Shown one piece after another: positions 1-7,468 of a stretch of 13,959 nucleotides of DNA. Position 1 is the stretch's first letter. Each line of letters begins with the position of its first letter. The translations under genes were made by a program, and so were the position numbers. Location of the stretch: positions 1 through 13,959 of the forward strand of contig JAMCZP010000061.1 in assembly GCA_023485185.1 (NCBI GenBank), given 5' to 3'. The notes beneath the pieces are model-generated. The model saw only the letters and a list, made by a program, of their open reading frames with translations. It was not told the origin of the DNA and did not search any database. Source of the stretch: Gammaproteobacteria bacterium. GTDB taxonomy: Bacteria; Pseudomonadota; Gammaproteobacteria; Pseudomonadales; Halomonadaceae.

Positions 1-79
1 AAGTGCCCCCTGAGTAAATGGCGACTCCGACCGGCCGCGCGGTGCTACGCTTATTTCATCAAGCAAACCAAGGAGCGGT

Positions 80-1411
80 ATGCACTACGATGAGCCTCGC
101 TTTACGACGCCAGCCGGAGAGATTGTCGGCTGGCGGGATAAGGGCGTTATCCGCGCCACGGGCATTCGCTACGCCCGTGCTCAGCGTTTTTGCGCCCCAA
201 CAGATGAGCCGCCATCAACCACGCCCATCCAGGCCACCGAGTGGTCGCCAGCCTCGCCGCAAAACACCATCCCAGAGCTGAATGAAGCATTAGGCGTTAC
301 CGAAAAAGAGTTCCACGCCGTTGAGGGGGAGCTGCATTTATCGGTCACCCTGCCGGATAACTCCTCTAAAGCGCCGCGCCCGGTAATGGTATGGATTCAC
401 GGTGGCTCTTACGTGTTTGGTGCCGGGGATCTTGCGGTGTTCGATGTGCGCCCGCTGGCACTCGAAGGCAATGTCATTGTGGTGTCGGTAACGTACCGGC
501 TCGGCTTGTTGGGTTTTCTGGGTGGCTACGCCAACCGCCTCGCGAACCTGGGGCTGCTCGATATGATCTCGGCCCTGCGCTGGATTAATACCAACATTGC
601 AGCCATGGGCGGCGACCCAACCAATGTCACGCTATTTGGCCAGTCCGCCGGTGGCGATGCAGCGGCGCACCTGATGATAGCCGAGGGCACCGAAGGACTT
701 TTTCAGCGCGCCATTATTCAAAGCGCACCGCTGGGCATTAGCCGTGGCCGGGCAAAAATGAATGCCAAAATGGGCCAAAAAGCCGCCACCGTAAAAGACG
801 ATGCGCCGATTGGTGAGCTTTTGCGCCGACAGACCCAGGTGGCCGAATCCGCCCGCGGCTTTGGCCTAAAAGCGGCTATGCCGTTTGGCACCCAGTACGG
901 CCACTACCCGCTGCCTACTGAAGATGAAGCTTATGCGGCCTGGGGTCGTGTCGCCGCAAAGATCGACCTGTTGATTGGCTACACAGCAGAAGAAACCGCC
1001 CTGTTTTTAGTGATGTCGCCGCGCCTGATGCGGCTGCGTAAAACGCCTTGGGTAGGCGAGGCACTTTGCAAGGCGATGGTAGCGACCACCACCCGTAAGG
1101 TGTATCAGCGCGGCGCGCTAACGTTTGCCCGCCGCCATGTGCAGGCGGGCGGGCGAGCTTATGTATATAGGCTGGATTGGGGCAAAGGCCGCTACCCGTT
1201 TGGCGCCGCGCACACCATTGACCTGCCGCTGCTACTCGGCGAACCCGCCAGCTGGCAGCACGCCGATATCGTAAAAGGCGTAGACGAGGCCACCCTGCTT
1301 GAGCACGGCCAGCGGCTACGCGCCCTATGGGTAGATTTCGCACGTAATGGAAAGCTCACAGCTACCGGCCAGCTCGAGCCGCAAATAGTGGAGTGGTGGC
1401 AGGCCAGCTAG
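80..1411 (+). CDS. Type-B carboxylesterase (alpha/beta hydrolase), probably cytoplasmic
   Basis: This 443-residue protein hydrolyses carboxylic esters; the natural substrate cannot be read from sequence. The oxyanion-hole motif HGG is at residues 107-109 (WIHGGSYVFG). The nucleophile elbow GQSAGG puts the catalytic serine at about residue 189. The acid is probably Glu305 in YTAEET, the counterpart of the family's DEG motif, and the histidine is His378 in AAHTIDLPLLLG. The full triad of the para-nitrobenzyl esterase/cholinesterase fold is therefore present. At 443 residues it is somewhat shorter than the usual 480-550. No signal peptide is visible. The start is supported by AAGGAG at 70-75, four bases before the ATG. 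It appears to be a single-gene unit; the next gene is on the opposite strand 43 bases beyond the stop. The family call is secure and the substrate is open. Confidence 0.9.
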   Translation: MHYDEPRFTTPAGEIVGWRDKGVIRATGIRYARAQRFCAPTDEPPSTTPIQATEWSPASPQNTIPELNEALGVTEKEFHAVEGELHLSVTLPDNSSKAPRPVMVWIHGGSYVFGAGDLAVFDVRPLALEGNVIVVSVTYRLGLLGFLGGYANRLANLGLLDMISALRWINTNIAAMGGDPTNVTLFGQSAGGDAAAHLMIAEGTEGLFQRAIIQSAPLGISRGRAKMNAKMGQKAATVKDDAPIGELLRRQTQVAESARGFGLKAAMPFGTQYGHYPLPTEDEAYAAWGRVAAKIDLLIGYTAEETALFLVMSPRLMRLRKTPWVGEALCKAMVATTTRKVYQRGALTFARRHVQAGGRAYVYRLDWGKGRYPFGAAHTIDLPLLLGEPASWQHADIVKGVDEATLLEHGQRLRALWVDFARNGKLTATGQLEPQIVEWWQAS

Positions 1412-1454
1412 GCTGTGCACGAACCTGCTAGCCGTTCATAAATTTTGAAAGGGT

Positions 1455-1706
1455 TTATTCGTCACTCTTACCTACGTCCGCCTGCGAGGCGTCATAATCA
1501 TGAGTGTCGTCCCGGTCGGACCCTGGTTCATTTGAGCTTTCGGCCTCGAAAAGCCGCGCTGCTTCGATCGCCTCGGGCTCAAGGTCGTGCCGTGAGATTT
1601 CCTGCGGGGCATCGGGGTCAGTAACGTCTATAACACGCCATGCTAAACCGATGATGGCATCCTCTTGTTCTTCGCCGACGGGCTCTACGCGTGTAGTACG
1701 GGTCAT
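1455..1706 (-). CDS. Small acidic protein of unknown function
   Basis: I do not recognise this 83-residue protein. It begins MTRTTRVEP and is strongly acidic throughout, with a C-terminal third dominated by Asp, Glu and Ser, typical of a soluble, partly disordered protein in a halophile. The middle part (IIGLAWRVIDVTDPDAPQEI) is the most ordered-looking stretch. The frame is open 18 codons further upstream to 1760, but the ATG at 1706 is preferred because AGGAG lies about eight bases before it and the upstream residues (MLCHSERLPSKRTQ) look unlike the rest. There are no transmembrane segments, cysteine clusters or catalytic motifs. It is transcribed towards the esterase gene, tail to tail. 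The reading frame and ribosome site make it a likely real gene. Confidence 0.6.
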   Translation of the reverse strand: MTRTTRVEPVGEEQEDAIIGLAWRVIDVTDPDAPQEISRHDLEPEAIEAARLFEAESSNEPGSDRDDTHDYDASQADVGKSDE

Positions 1707-1888
1707 GTTCTCTTCTCCTTGAGTACGCTTGCTGGGTAATCTTTCACTATGGCAGAGCATGGTGAAGCCTGCCGGGCTTGGGGAAAAAATTTAACCAAGC
1801 GCGGGGTATTCCATGACTATGCCTTCCTGGAAAACCTAGCACTAACAGACCGCTTGCTGGCAACCGAGCAAGGCTTGCACCTTGAGCC

Positions 1889-2194
1889 TCAATCCAGCTG
1901 AGCTTCTATTGCGGTCTTGTCGATCACCGACCAGACTTCCTGAATCTTATTGTCTTGGAAGCGGTAGAACGTGTTCTCGCAAAACGTTACTTTTTTGCCA
2001 TCCACCGCAAGGCCGAGAAAGCTACCTTTAGGTGTTACGTCGAACCGCAGCCTGCACGCCACATGGGGTGAATCAACCGCCAAAAGCTCAATGTTAAAGT
2101 GAAGATCCGGTATCTGCTCGTAATCGGCTTCCAGCATGGCGCGATAGCCATCAACCCCTAGGCGCCTGCCGTTGTGGTGGATATCGTCATGCAC
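1889..2194 (-). CDS. SnoaL-like (ester cyclase/polyketide cyclase-type) protein, start codon unclear
   Basis: The protein resembles the SnoaL-like branch of the NTF2 fold: small cone-shaped alpha+beta barrels that include polyketide cyclases, hydrolases and many proteins of unknown role. Recognisable stretches are VHDDIHHNGRRLGVDGYRAML near the N-terminus, IPDLHFNIELL, and a C-terminal ENTFYRFQDNKIQEVWSVIDK. With the GTG at 2194 it has 101 residues, short for a family of about 130-145. In the same frame, upstream codons from 2195 to about 2275 still read like the family's first helix (YRADCITLLNQHA, then WAALGRKESF), yet they hold no ATG, GTG or TTG before the stop at 2294-2296. Either translation starts at the weak GTG, or the 5' end has been lost and this is a pseudogene. 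Few bases remain for a promoter between it and the divergent GFA gene. Confidence 0.65.
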   Translation of the reverse strand: MHDDIHHNGRRLGVDGYRAMLEADYEQIPDLHFNIELLAVDSPHVACRLRFDVTPKGSFLGLAVDGKKVTFCENTFYRFQDNKIQEVWSVIDKTAIEAQLD

Positions 2195-2321
2195 GAACGA
2201 CTCTTTTCGACCTAAAGCGGCCCATCCAGCGAAAGAGGCATGCTGATTCAGTAGTGTTATGCAGTCGGCACGATAATCTATGTTATGTGTATTTCATCCA
2301 CAGGCCATGGGAGGGATTTTG

Positions 2322-2723
2322 ATGACTGATCACTTCGGTTCTTGTCTGTGTGGCACGGTGAGCTTTGAGGTAAAGGGTGACTTCGATAGCTTTTACCTGT
2401 GTCATTGTCAGCATTGCCAAAAAGATACGGGTTCGGCTCATGCGGCAAATCTATTCTCACAGTCAGCTAAATTGGTCTGGCGGTCGGGTGCAGGTACTGT
2501 GAGTTCCTTTACGCTTCCAGGCACTCGTCATAATAAAAGCTTTTGTAAACTGTGTGGCTCAGCATTGCCACACACTCAGATCCCAGACTTGCTTGTCGTT
2601 CCCGCAGGGTGCTTGGACACTGAAATATCTATGGTGCCAACGGCGCACATCTTTTCATCCAGCAAAGCTAATTGGGATGGGGAGTTAGGGGAAGTGCCAG
2701 AGTTCGAGGGGCTGCCAGATTGA
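2322..2723 (+). CDS. GFA-family (CENP-V/GFA domain) zinc-binding protein
   Basis: This 133-residue protein carries the cysteine signature of the GFA domain, named after glutathione-dependent formaldehyde-activating enzyme. Zinc ligands are visible as C8-x-C10 (SCLCG), C27/C29/C32 (CHCQHC) and C75/C78 (FCKLCG). The domain is a structural zinc fold; most small bacterial members have no proven reaction, so the formaldehyde role should not be assumed. The start is ATG 2322 (MTDHFG), preceded by GGGAGGG at 2309-2315; an in-frame ATG at 2280 would add 14 residues unlike the family. The codon usage is less GC-rich than in the esterase and mmuPM genes. The stop is ten bases before an attC-like palindrome, the arrangement of an integron gene cassette. 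Such single-gene cassettes are usually promoterless or driven from outside. Confidence 0.82.
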   Translation: MTDHFGSCLCGTVSFEVKGDFDSFYLCHCQHCQKDTGSAHAANLFSQSAKLVWRSGAGTVSSFTLPGTRHNKSFCKLCGSALPHTQIPDLLVVPAGCLDTEISMVPTAHIFSSSKANWDGELGEVPEFEGLPD

Positions 2724-2732
2724 GCTACCATC

Positions 2733-2802
2733 ACATAACCAGTGGCTGTTGGCGGACGCACCTACGCTGCGCTCCGGCACGCCGCAAAGCCAAGCGTTAT
2801 AT
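2733..2802 (+). other. attC-like integron recombination site after the GFA gene
   Basis: This 70-bp imperfect palindrome has attC architecture. The R''-like box ACATAAC (2733-2739) faces the R'-like box GTTATAT (2796-2802), whose complement ATATAAC matches at six of seven positions. Inside them, after an unpaired spacer of three bases per side, TGGCT (2743-2747) pairs with AGCCA (2788-2792), TT (2749-2750) with AA, and GCGG (2752-2755) with CCGC (2782-2785). G2748 and G2751 are left unpaired, like the extrahelical bases that integron integrases recognise. The remaining centre forms a variable loop. The core boxes are not perfect RYYYAAC/GTTRRRY, and no integrase gene is in the window, so the call rests on structure and on its place just after a cassette-type gene. 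Confidence 0.6.
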
Positions 2803-2806
2803 CAGC

Positions 2807-2896
2807 ACTACCTAAAAGGTCGCTTCTGGCCGAGACCGGTAGTAAGACATGATGTTGCCTGACTGCCGTCCACAAAATTCGACAATAAATTTGTGG
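2807..2896. repeat. Two short inverted repeats in the intergenic region
   Basis: Two hairpin-forming stretches lie between the attC-like site and the TctA remnant. The first pairs ACTACC (2807-2812) with GGTAGT (2838-2843), with an inner GGTC/GACC pair (2818-2821 and 2834-2837). The second pairs CCACAAA (2870-2876) with TTTGTGG (2890-2896). The second lies just downstream of the TctA remnant's stop on the minus strand and could be its old terminator, but no T-tract follows. I see no gene here. Confidence 0.35.
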
Positions 2897-2915
2897 AGTT
2901 TCTTTTCTACCGTCG

Positions 2916-3101
2916 TTAGCTCTGTCGACCTTTCCATAACATTTTCCAAACCTGTGAAAACACGACCAACAACTGTAGCGCGATAATCACCTGCGAGATA
3001 GAACGAGTAAATAGGGCGCCCACGTCATCTTGGGAGAGCAACATTGCCAAGCGTAAGTTTTGTTCCGCCATTGGCCCTAACAGCTCCCCCAGCACTCCCC
3101 C
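2916..3101 (-). pseudogene. 3' remnant of a TctA-family tricarboxylate transporter permease
   Basis: Read on the minus strand from 3101 to the TAA at 2916-2918, this frame encodes about 61 residues: GGVLGELLGPMAEQNLRLAM, then LLSQDDVGALFTRSISQVII, then a hydrophobic tail and a basic end (WKGRQS). From memory of the family, this is the extreme C-terminus of TctA, the large membrane subunit of tripartite tricarboxylate transporters. TctA proteins end with GxxLGPxxExxLRxAxxxSxGD, then FxTRPIS and a last membrane helix. A complete TctA has about 500 residues, so roughly 440 are missing. The frame is closed upstream by TGA at 3102-3104, where the homology stops. No TctB or TctC gene is nearby. It is debris of a lost operon and cannot transport anything. 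Confidence 0.6.
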
Positions 3102-3211
3102 TCATCATCAAAAGTTTTCTCGATGGGCAAACCGAATGCACGAAAAATGGGGGATTACCGCACCAGCCATTATCTACATTGACACTTCCCGCGCTTATCA
3201 CTCATACCGGT

Positions 3212-3253
3212 TTTAATATTCAAAATAAGAATATTAAATCATTCTTTTATACT
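3212..3253 (+). promoter_or_regulatory. 27-bp palindrome next to a candidate -10 box upstream of mmuP
   Basis: TTTAATATTC (3212-3221) and GAATATTAAA (3229-3238) form a perfect 10-bp inverted repeat with a 7-base spacer. A TATACT hexamer follows at 3248-3253, about 95 bases before the mmuP start. The palindrome would cover the -35 region of that promoter, a typical place for a dimeric regulator to act. No good -35 hexamer is visible at the usual spacing, which would suit an activator-dependent promoter. The regulator is unknown. A TTGACA also occurs upstream at 3179-3184 but has no convincing -10 partner. Confidence 0.45.
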
Positions 3254-3348
3254 TTTTAGTAAATTAAGGATGCACTAAAATGGCGCCCTTTCAGAGCCAG
3301 GCCGCTGGGCGAATGCCGCCGCGTTAGGCCAACGATAGGGATGTCACC

Positions 3349-4791
3349 ATGAGTGAGCCAGTAAGTGATCAAGAGGGGGCGCACTTCAAGCGCAGTATGC
3401 AGACGCGCCATTTGGTGATGCTCTCCTTGGGGGGCGTGATTGGCACCGGGCTGTTTTTGAGTTCCGGTTATACCGTGCAGCAGGCCGGGCCTATTGGGGC
3501 AGTGTTGGCCTATCTGGTCGGTGGCATTGTTGCTTGGCTGGTGATGATGTGCCTGGGCGAGCTGGCGGTGCATATGCCCAATTCAGGCGCCTTCAGCGCG
3601 CATGCCAGCCGCTATATCGGCCCGGGAACCGGCTATATGGTGGCCTGGATGTACTGGCTCACCTGGACGGTGGCGCTAGGGTCAGAGTTCACCGCGGCAG
3701 CGGTCTTTATGGGGCGCTGGTTTCCCGACATCCCCGGCTGGTACTGGAGCGGCATGTTTGCGGCGATTGTCTTTGGTGTAAATGCGTTTACCTCGCGCTT
3801 CTTTGCCGAGTCTGAGTTCTGGCTTTCACTGATCAAAGTGATTGCGGTGGTGGTGTTTGTGCTGGTGGGCGCCGTGGCGATTATTGGCTGGGTACCGCTG
3901 CATGATGCCACTGGCGCTGAGGTCGCCTCACCGGGGCTATCGGCACTGTGGGGAGAGGGCGCCATGCCGCCCAACCTGATGGCCATTGGTACCGCCTTAC
4001 TGGCAGTGATGTTTGCCTTTTCCGGCACCGAGCTGATTGGCATTGCCGCCGGAGAAACGGTAGACCCAGCCCGCAATGTACCCAAAGCGATCCGAGCGAC
4101 CCTGTGGCGATTGATCCTGTTTTTCGTCGGCACCATCGTCGTAATTGCGGCGCTGTTACCTCAGGATCAGGCCGGGCTCAGTCAAAGCCCCTTTGTGGCT
4201 GTATTCCAACGCCTTGGCGTACCGGGCGCAGCCGATATCATGAATTTCGTCATCATCACCGCGCTGCTGTCGGCGGCCAATTCGGGGCTTTATGCCTCGT
4301 CGCGCATGCTGTGGACGCTCGCTGACCAAGGTACCTTGCCCAAGTCGCTTGGCCGCCTCAACAAGCGTGGCATTCCAATGAATGCACTGCTACTCAGCAT
4401 GGTCGGTGGCCTGGGCGCGCTGTTCTCCAGTGTGTATGCCCCTGAAACCGTCTACCTGGTGCTGGTCTCGATTTCCGGCCTGGCCGTGGTGGTGGTCTGG
4501 ATGGCGATTGCGCTCAGCCAGTTTAACTTCCGGCGCCACTACCTGCGTGAAGGCGGGCAACTGAAGGATCTGGTTTATCGCACGCCGTTCTACCCCTGGG
4601 TGCCGATTATTGCGTTTGGAGCCTGTCTGGCCGCGTGCATTGGCATTGCCTTCGACCCGCATCAACGCGTGGCACTCTATTTCGGTGTGCCTTTCATTGG
4701 CCTGTGCTACCTGGTGCACTATGTGCGCCACCGTTCGGCCTCCCAACGTTTTGAATATTCGCCCAACGCCATTGAGGAAAAGAGCGTATGA
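3349..4791 (+). CDS. mmuP: S-methylmethionine permease MmuP (APC-superfamily amino acid transporter)
   Basis: This 480-residue inner-membrane permease imports S-methyl-L-methionine; E. coli MmuP has 467 residues. The N-terminus is cytoplasmic and hydrophilic to about residue 20, followed by the APC signature around [20 protein letters not shown], and about twelve hydrophobic segments extend to residue 465. Stretches that track E. coli MmuP closely include [26 protein letters not shown] and [16 protein letters not shown]. The central [13 protein letters not shown] is the family's substrate-region loop. The ATG at 3349 is preceded by AGGGATG. The last bases overlap the mmuM start as ATGA, so the two are co-translated. 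The partner gene makes the substrate assignment much firmer than transporter similarity alone; other methionine-like substrates remain possible. Confidence 0.9.
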   Translation: MSEPVSDQEGAHFKRSMQTRHLVMLSLGGVIGTGLFLSSGYTVQQAGPIGAVLAYLVGGIVAWLVMMCLGELAVHMPNSGAFSAHASRYIGPGTGYMVAWMYWLTWTVALGSEFTAAAVFMGRWFPDIPGWYWSGMFAAIVFGVNAFTSRFFAESEFWLSLIKVIAVVVFVLVGAVAIIGWVPLHDATGAEVASPGLSALWGEGAMPPNLMAIGTALLAVMFAFSGTELIGIAAGETVDPARNVPKAIRATLWRLILFFVGTIVVIAALLPQDQAGLSQSPFVAVFQRLGVPGAADIMNFVIITALLSAANSGLYASSRMLWTLADQGTLPKSLGRLNKRGIPMNALLLSMVGGLGALFSSVYAPETVYLVLVSISGLAVVVVWMAIALSQFNFRRHYLREGGQLKDLVYRTPFYPWVPIIAFGACLAACIGIAFDPHQRVALYFGVPFIGLCYLVHYVRHRSASQRFEYSPNAIEEKSV

Positions 4792-5747
4792 CTGAGTTAA
4801 ATCCGATCAAAGCGCTGTTGGCTGACGTGCCGTTTATGGTCATCGACGGTGCCTTAGCCACCGAGCTGGAAGCGCTCGGCTGTGACCTCAATGACGCCCT
4901 CTGGTCGGCGCGCCTGCTGGCCCAGGCCCCGGAGAAGATTCGTCAGGTTCATCAGGCTTACTTTGAAGCCGGTGCCGACTGTGCGATTACCGCCAGCTAC
5001 CAGGCCACGGTGCCCGGTTTTATGCAGGCGGGAATGACGGCAGAAGAGGCGCGGGCGCTGATTCAGCTATCGGTCACGCTGGCGCAGCAGGCGCGAGATG
5101 CGGTCTGGCAGCCCGGCCAGATCGACCGGCCCAAACCGCTGGTGGCGGCATCTGTCGGCCCGTATGGCGCCTACCTAGCAGACGGCAGTGAATACCGTGG
5201 CGGCTATGACCTGGGTCGCGCCGGGCTGGTTGAATTTCACCGCGAACGGTTTGAACTCTTGCTGGCGGCGGGGGCAGATCTACTGGCCGCTGAAACTTTG
5301 CCTTCCTTGGAGGAAGCGCTGGCGATCACCGATTTGCTGGCTGAGCATCCAGGCGCCCAGGCCTGGATAACCTTCTCGGCGAAGGATGGCAAACATATCA
5401 GCGATGGCACGCCGATCGCGGAATGTGCGAGGGCACTGGCCAACTGCCCAGGCGTAGCGGCAATCGGTGTGAACTGCACAGCGTTGGCCCATATCGAATC
5501 GCTGATTGAGGAAATCCGCCGTGAGTGCGATCTGCCGGTGTTGGTTTACCCCAACTCAGGAGAGGTCTACGACGCGGTGACTAAAACCTGGCACCCGGCC
5601 CAATGCGATCACACCGCTGCGGATATTTCCGGATTGGCACAAGGGGTCGAGCAATGGCTGGCAGCAGGCGCGTCAGGCATTGGCGGTTGCTGCCGGACGA
5701 CACCAGAAGATATTCAAGCGCTGGCTGAGTGGCGGCGGTCGCGCTAG
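4788..5747 (+). CDS. mmuM: Homocysteine S-methyltransferase MmuM
   Basis: This 319-residue cytosolic enzyme transfers a methyl group from S-methylmethionine (and probably S-adenosylmethionine) to homocysteine, giving methionine; with S-methylmethionine as donor, two methionines result. The zinc-binding cysteines that activate homocysteine are present: Cys230 in GVNC, and Cys301 and Cys302 in the C-terminal GGCC motif. Other family stretches are [17 protein letters not shown] at the start, [28 protein letters not shown] and [10 protein letters not shown] before the last strand. The length matches E. coli MmuM (310 residues). The start ATG overlaps the mmuP stop by four bases, so translation is coupled. 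Together the pair scavenges a plant- and algae-derived sulfur compound. The enzyme looks intact. Confidence 0.94.
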   Translation: MTELNPIKALLADVPFMVIDGALATELEALGCDLNDALWSARLLAQAPEKIRQVHQAYFEAGADCAITASYQATVPGFMQAGMTAEEARALIQLSVTLAQQARDAVWQPGQIDRPKPLVAASVGPYGAYLADGSEYRGGYDLGRAGLVEFHRERFELLLAAGADLLAAETLPSLEEALAITDLLAEHPGAQAWITFSAKDGKHISDGTPIAECARALANCPGVAAIGVNCTALAHIESLIEEIRRECDLPVLVYPNSGEVYDAVTKTWHPAQCDHTAADISGLAQGVEQWLAAGASGIGGCCRTTPEDIQALAEWRRSR

Positions 5748-5758
5748 TTTATTAGGCC

Positions 5759-6334
5759 TTAATGCTGAGTCTCTGCCCGTAACCTTTCCACCTCTTCGAC
5801 GGGCAGTTCTTCAATATCTGCGATCATCTGATCATCCATTTCGGTGCGAGTGATCAGCTTAAGGGCCGCGTTGCGTTTGCTTTCCAAAGCACGCTTCTCG
5901 GCTTCTTGACGCCCTTTTTCAATACCCAGTTGCTCACCAGCCCGACGCTCTTTTTGCACCAGGTTTTCTAAATTCTCTGCCAACATATCTTTATCCTCCA
6001 CCAAACTATTTAGCTGCTCTAGATTCACCTCTGCACCAAGCCGTTGCAGGTGGCGCTTGATCCAGCGCGTAATGACCTTATCAATGTGCTCTTTGTTCGG
6101 ATCCGCTTGAGTAATGGCCACAATACGATCCACGGCGCGCTGCAGTGTTGCCCAGCTCTCCCCTGCGTTTTCGACGCTGAACACGCCGCTTAGCGGTGTC
6201 TGAACCAAGCCTAGTTTTTCATCAGTATAGCGCCCTTCATCGACCAGGTTATTGCGCAGGTGGGGCTGATAAATCTTTAGAAAGCCTGGCGGTTCCGGGG
6301 TGATCATCTCGAAGATGTCTAGCGGTGCCGTACC
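5759..6334 (-). pseudogene. 5'-truncated Rpn/YhgA-type (PD-(D/E)XK nuclease-family transposase) gene
   Basis: An open frame with ATG at 6307 gives 182 residues that match only the C-terminal half of Rpn-family proteins (recombination-promoting nuclease / putative transposase, about 300 residues). The IYQPHLRNNLVDEGRYTDEK stretch is the family's YQPHxRxxLxDEGRY landmark, followed by a helical region and a charged C-terminus (EKGRQEAEKRALESKRNAAL). The same frame keeps family-like residues upstream of the ATG (TAPLDIFEMI) to about 6331 and then changes to unrelated sequence up to a stop at 6383-6385. The N-terminal nuclease half, with its catalytic acidic and lysine residues, is absent. A short protein could still be made from 6307, but it would have no nuclease site. 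It lies 11 bases beyond mmuM, tail to tail. Confidence 0.7.
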
Positions 6335-6392
6335 GCCCGATGGCGGACTGAGGGGGAATATCGATTTGATTTGCTTATAGCTTCATCCTCGC

Positions 6393-6407
6393 AAGGCTTG
6401 GAGCCTT
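6393..6407. repeat. Small perfect inverted repeat upstream of the LysR gene
   Basis: AAGGCT (6393-6398) and AGCCTT (6402-6407) form a 6-bp hairpin with a 3-base loop, about 95 bases before the LysR start and just outside the truncated Rpn gene. It could be an operator or residue of the lost Rpn 5' region. I cannot assign a role. Confidence 0.3.
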
Positions 6408-6501
6408 CAGGAATCCTGGTACGGTCCAGAAGTCTAGTTGCATTTAATTCTCTCCAAAGCGTATAAAAGAGCGTGTATGTGGGGGCTAAGGGGGAACTCT
6501 C

Positions 6502-7449
6502 ATGACTGACATAATAAAGACCGCACGTAAAACTAATTTAGATACAACGCTATTGCGTACGTTGGTAGCGATAAGCGACTGCGGAGGATTCTCCGAAGCG
6601 GCGCAGGCCTTACACCTAACTCAATCGGCTGTTTCTCACCATGTGCGTCGGCTTGAGGAACAGCTTGGAAATACTTTTTTTGAGACCCAAGGGCGTCGAA
6701 GGCGTCTTACAGAGTCAGGTGAACTCTTTTTATGGTACGCGCGACAAATTCTTGCCCTCAACGACGAAGCTTTCGATAAGATCGGGCAGCATCGTGGAGT
6801 TGCAAAAGAGATTCGCTTAGGAGTATCTGAATATTTTGCTCAAGACTGCCTGCCGGTCATGCTGGCCTCCTTGTCTCTTGAGCAGGGGGGAATTCGCATT
6901 ATTCCTCAGCTAGGGCGCTCAACGGTACTGCAACATAAGCTCAATGATGGACAGCTTGATATGGTCATCGCTGTCGACATTCCCGAAACATCCCGTCCGA
7001 ATGTACTAGAAAGCATACATGTGGCAGACCGGCGCCTCTCCTGGGTAGGAGCCCAATACTCTTTACTAGCATCCTGTAATGAGATACCACTTGTTGCTTT
7101 TTCTCCCCCGTGCATACTACGAGACCTGAAAATCAACCGGCTCAAGCACAGTCAGCTGCAATGGCGCATAGCTTATGAGGCGCGTGATTTAGGCGATTTA
7201 CTTGCAGCTGTCAAAGCGGGTCTGGGTGTGAGCGCTCTCCCTTTTATCCCGTCACTGTATGGGCTCGCCTCCCCGATAAATGTGCAACAACTCCCGGCGC
7301 TGCCGGACGTTCGAATCAGCATTAAAACCGCTGCCAACGTCGAGTCCCCCCAAGTAGAGTGGCTGATTCAGCTTATTCGTCGCTGCTGGAACTCTTCTGA
7401 ACAACAGAAAGCAGGAGTTGCGTCTCTCCAAGTGCCATGCGCTATGTGA
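6502..7449 (+). CDS. LysR-family transcriptional regulator
   Basis: This 315-residue protein has the usual LysR layout. An N-terminal winged helix-turn-helix spans roughly residues 13-75 (FSEAAQALHLTQSAVSHHVR is the recognition region), followed by a linker helix and a periplasmic-binding-protein-like effector domain from about residue 95. ETQGRRRRLTESGELF is the wing and the start of the linker. Start ATG 6502 is preceded by AAGGGGGAA. The gene runs towards the EamA transporter gene, with only 19 bases between the stops. That is unusual if the two are a regulator-target pair, since LysR genes are mostly divergent from their targets. The effector is unknown. The divergent neighbour on its left is a broken Rpn gene, so an original divergent target may have been lost. 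Confidence 0.92.
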   Translation: MTDIIKTARKTNLDTTLLRTLVAISDCGGFSEAAQALHLTQSAVSHHVRRLEEQLGNTFFETQGRRRRLTESGELFLWYARQILALNDEAFDKIGQHRGVAKEIRLGVSEYFAQDCLPVMLASLSLEQGGIRIIPQLGRSTVLQHKLNDGQLDMVIAVDIPETSRPNVLESIHVADRRLSWVGAQYSLLASCNEIPLVAFSPPCILRDLKINRLKHSQLQWRIAYEARDLGDLLAAVKAGLGVSALPFIPSLYGLASPINVQQLPALPDVRISIKTAANVESPQVEWLIQLIRRCWNSSEQQKAGVASLQVPCAM

Positions 7450-7468
7450 TTGGGGCAAGGCGAAACGG

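Noticed and set aside
1..79. Short open frame from position 18 overlapping the esterase start
   Set aside because: It overlaps the esterase gene in another frame with a low-complexity, Arg/Pro-rich translation. The first bases may be the tail of an upstream gene, but too little is visible to say.
3044..3259. Plus-strand open frame of 71 codons upstream of mmuP
   Set aside because: It overlaps the TctA remnant and the AT-rich promoter palindrome, has no ribosome site and the translation looks random.
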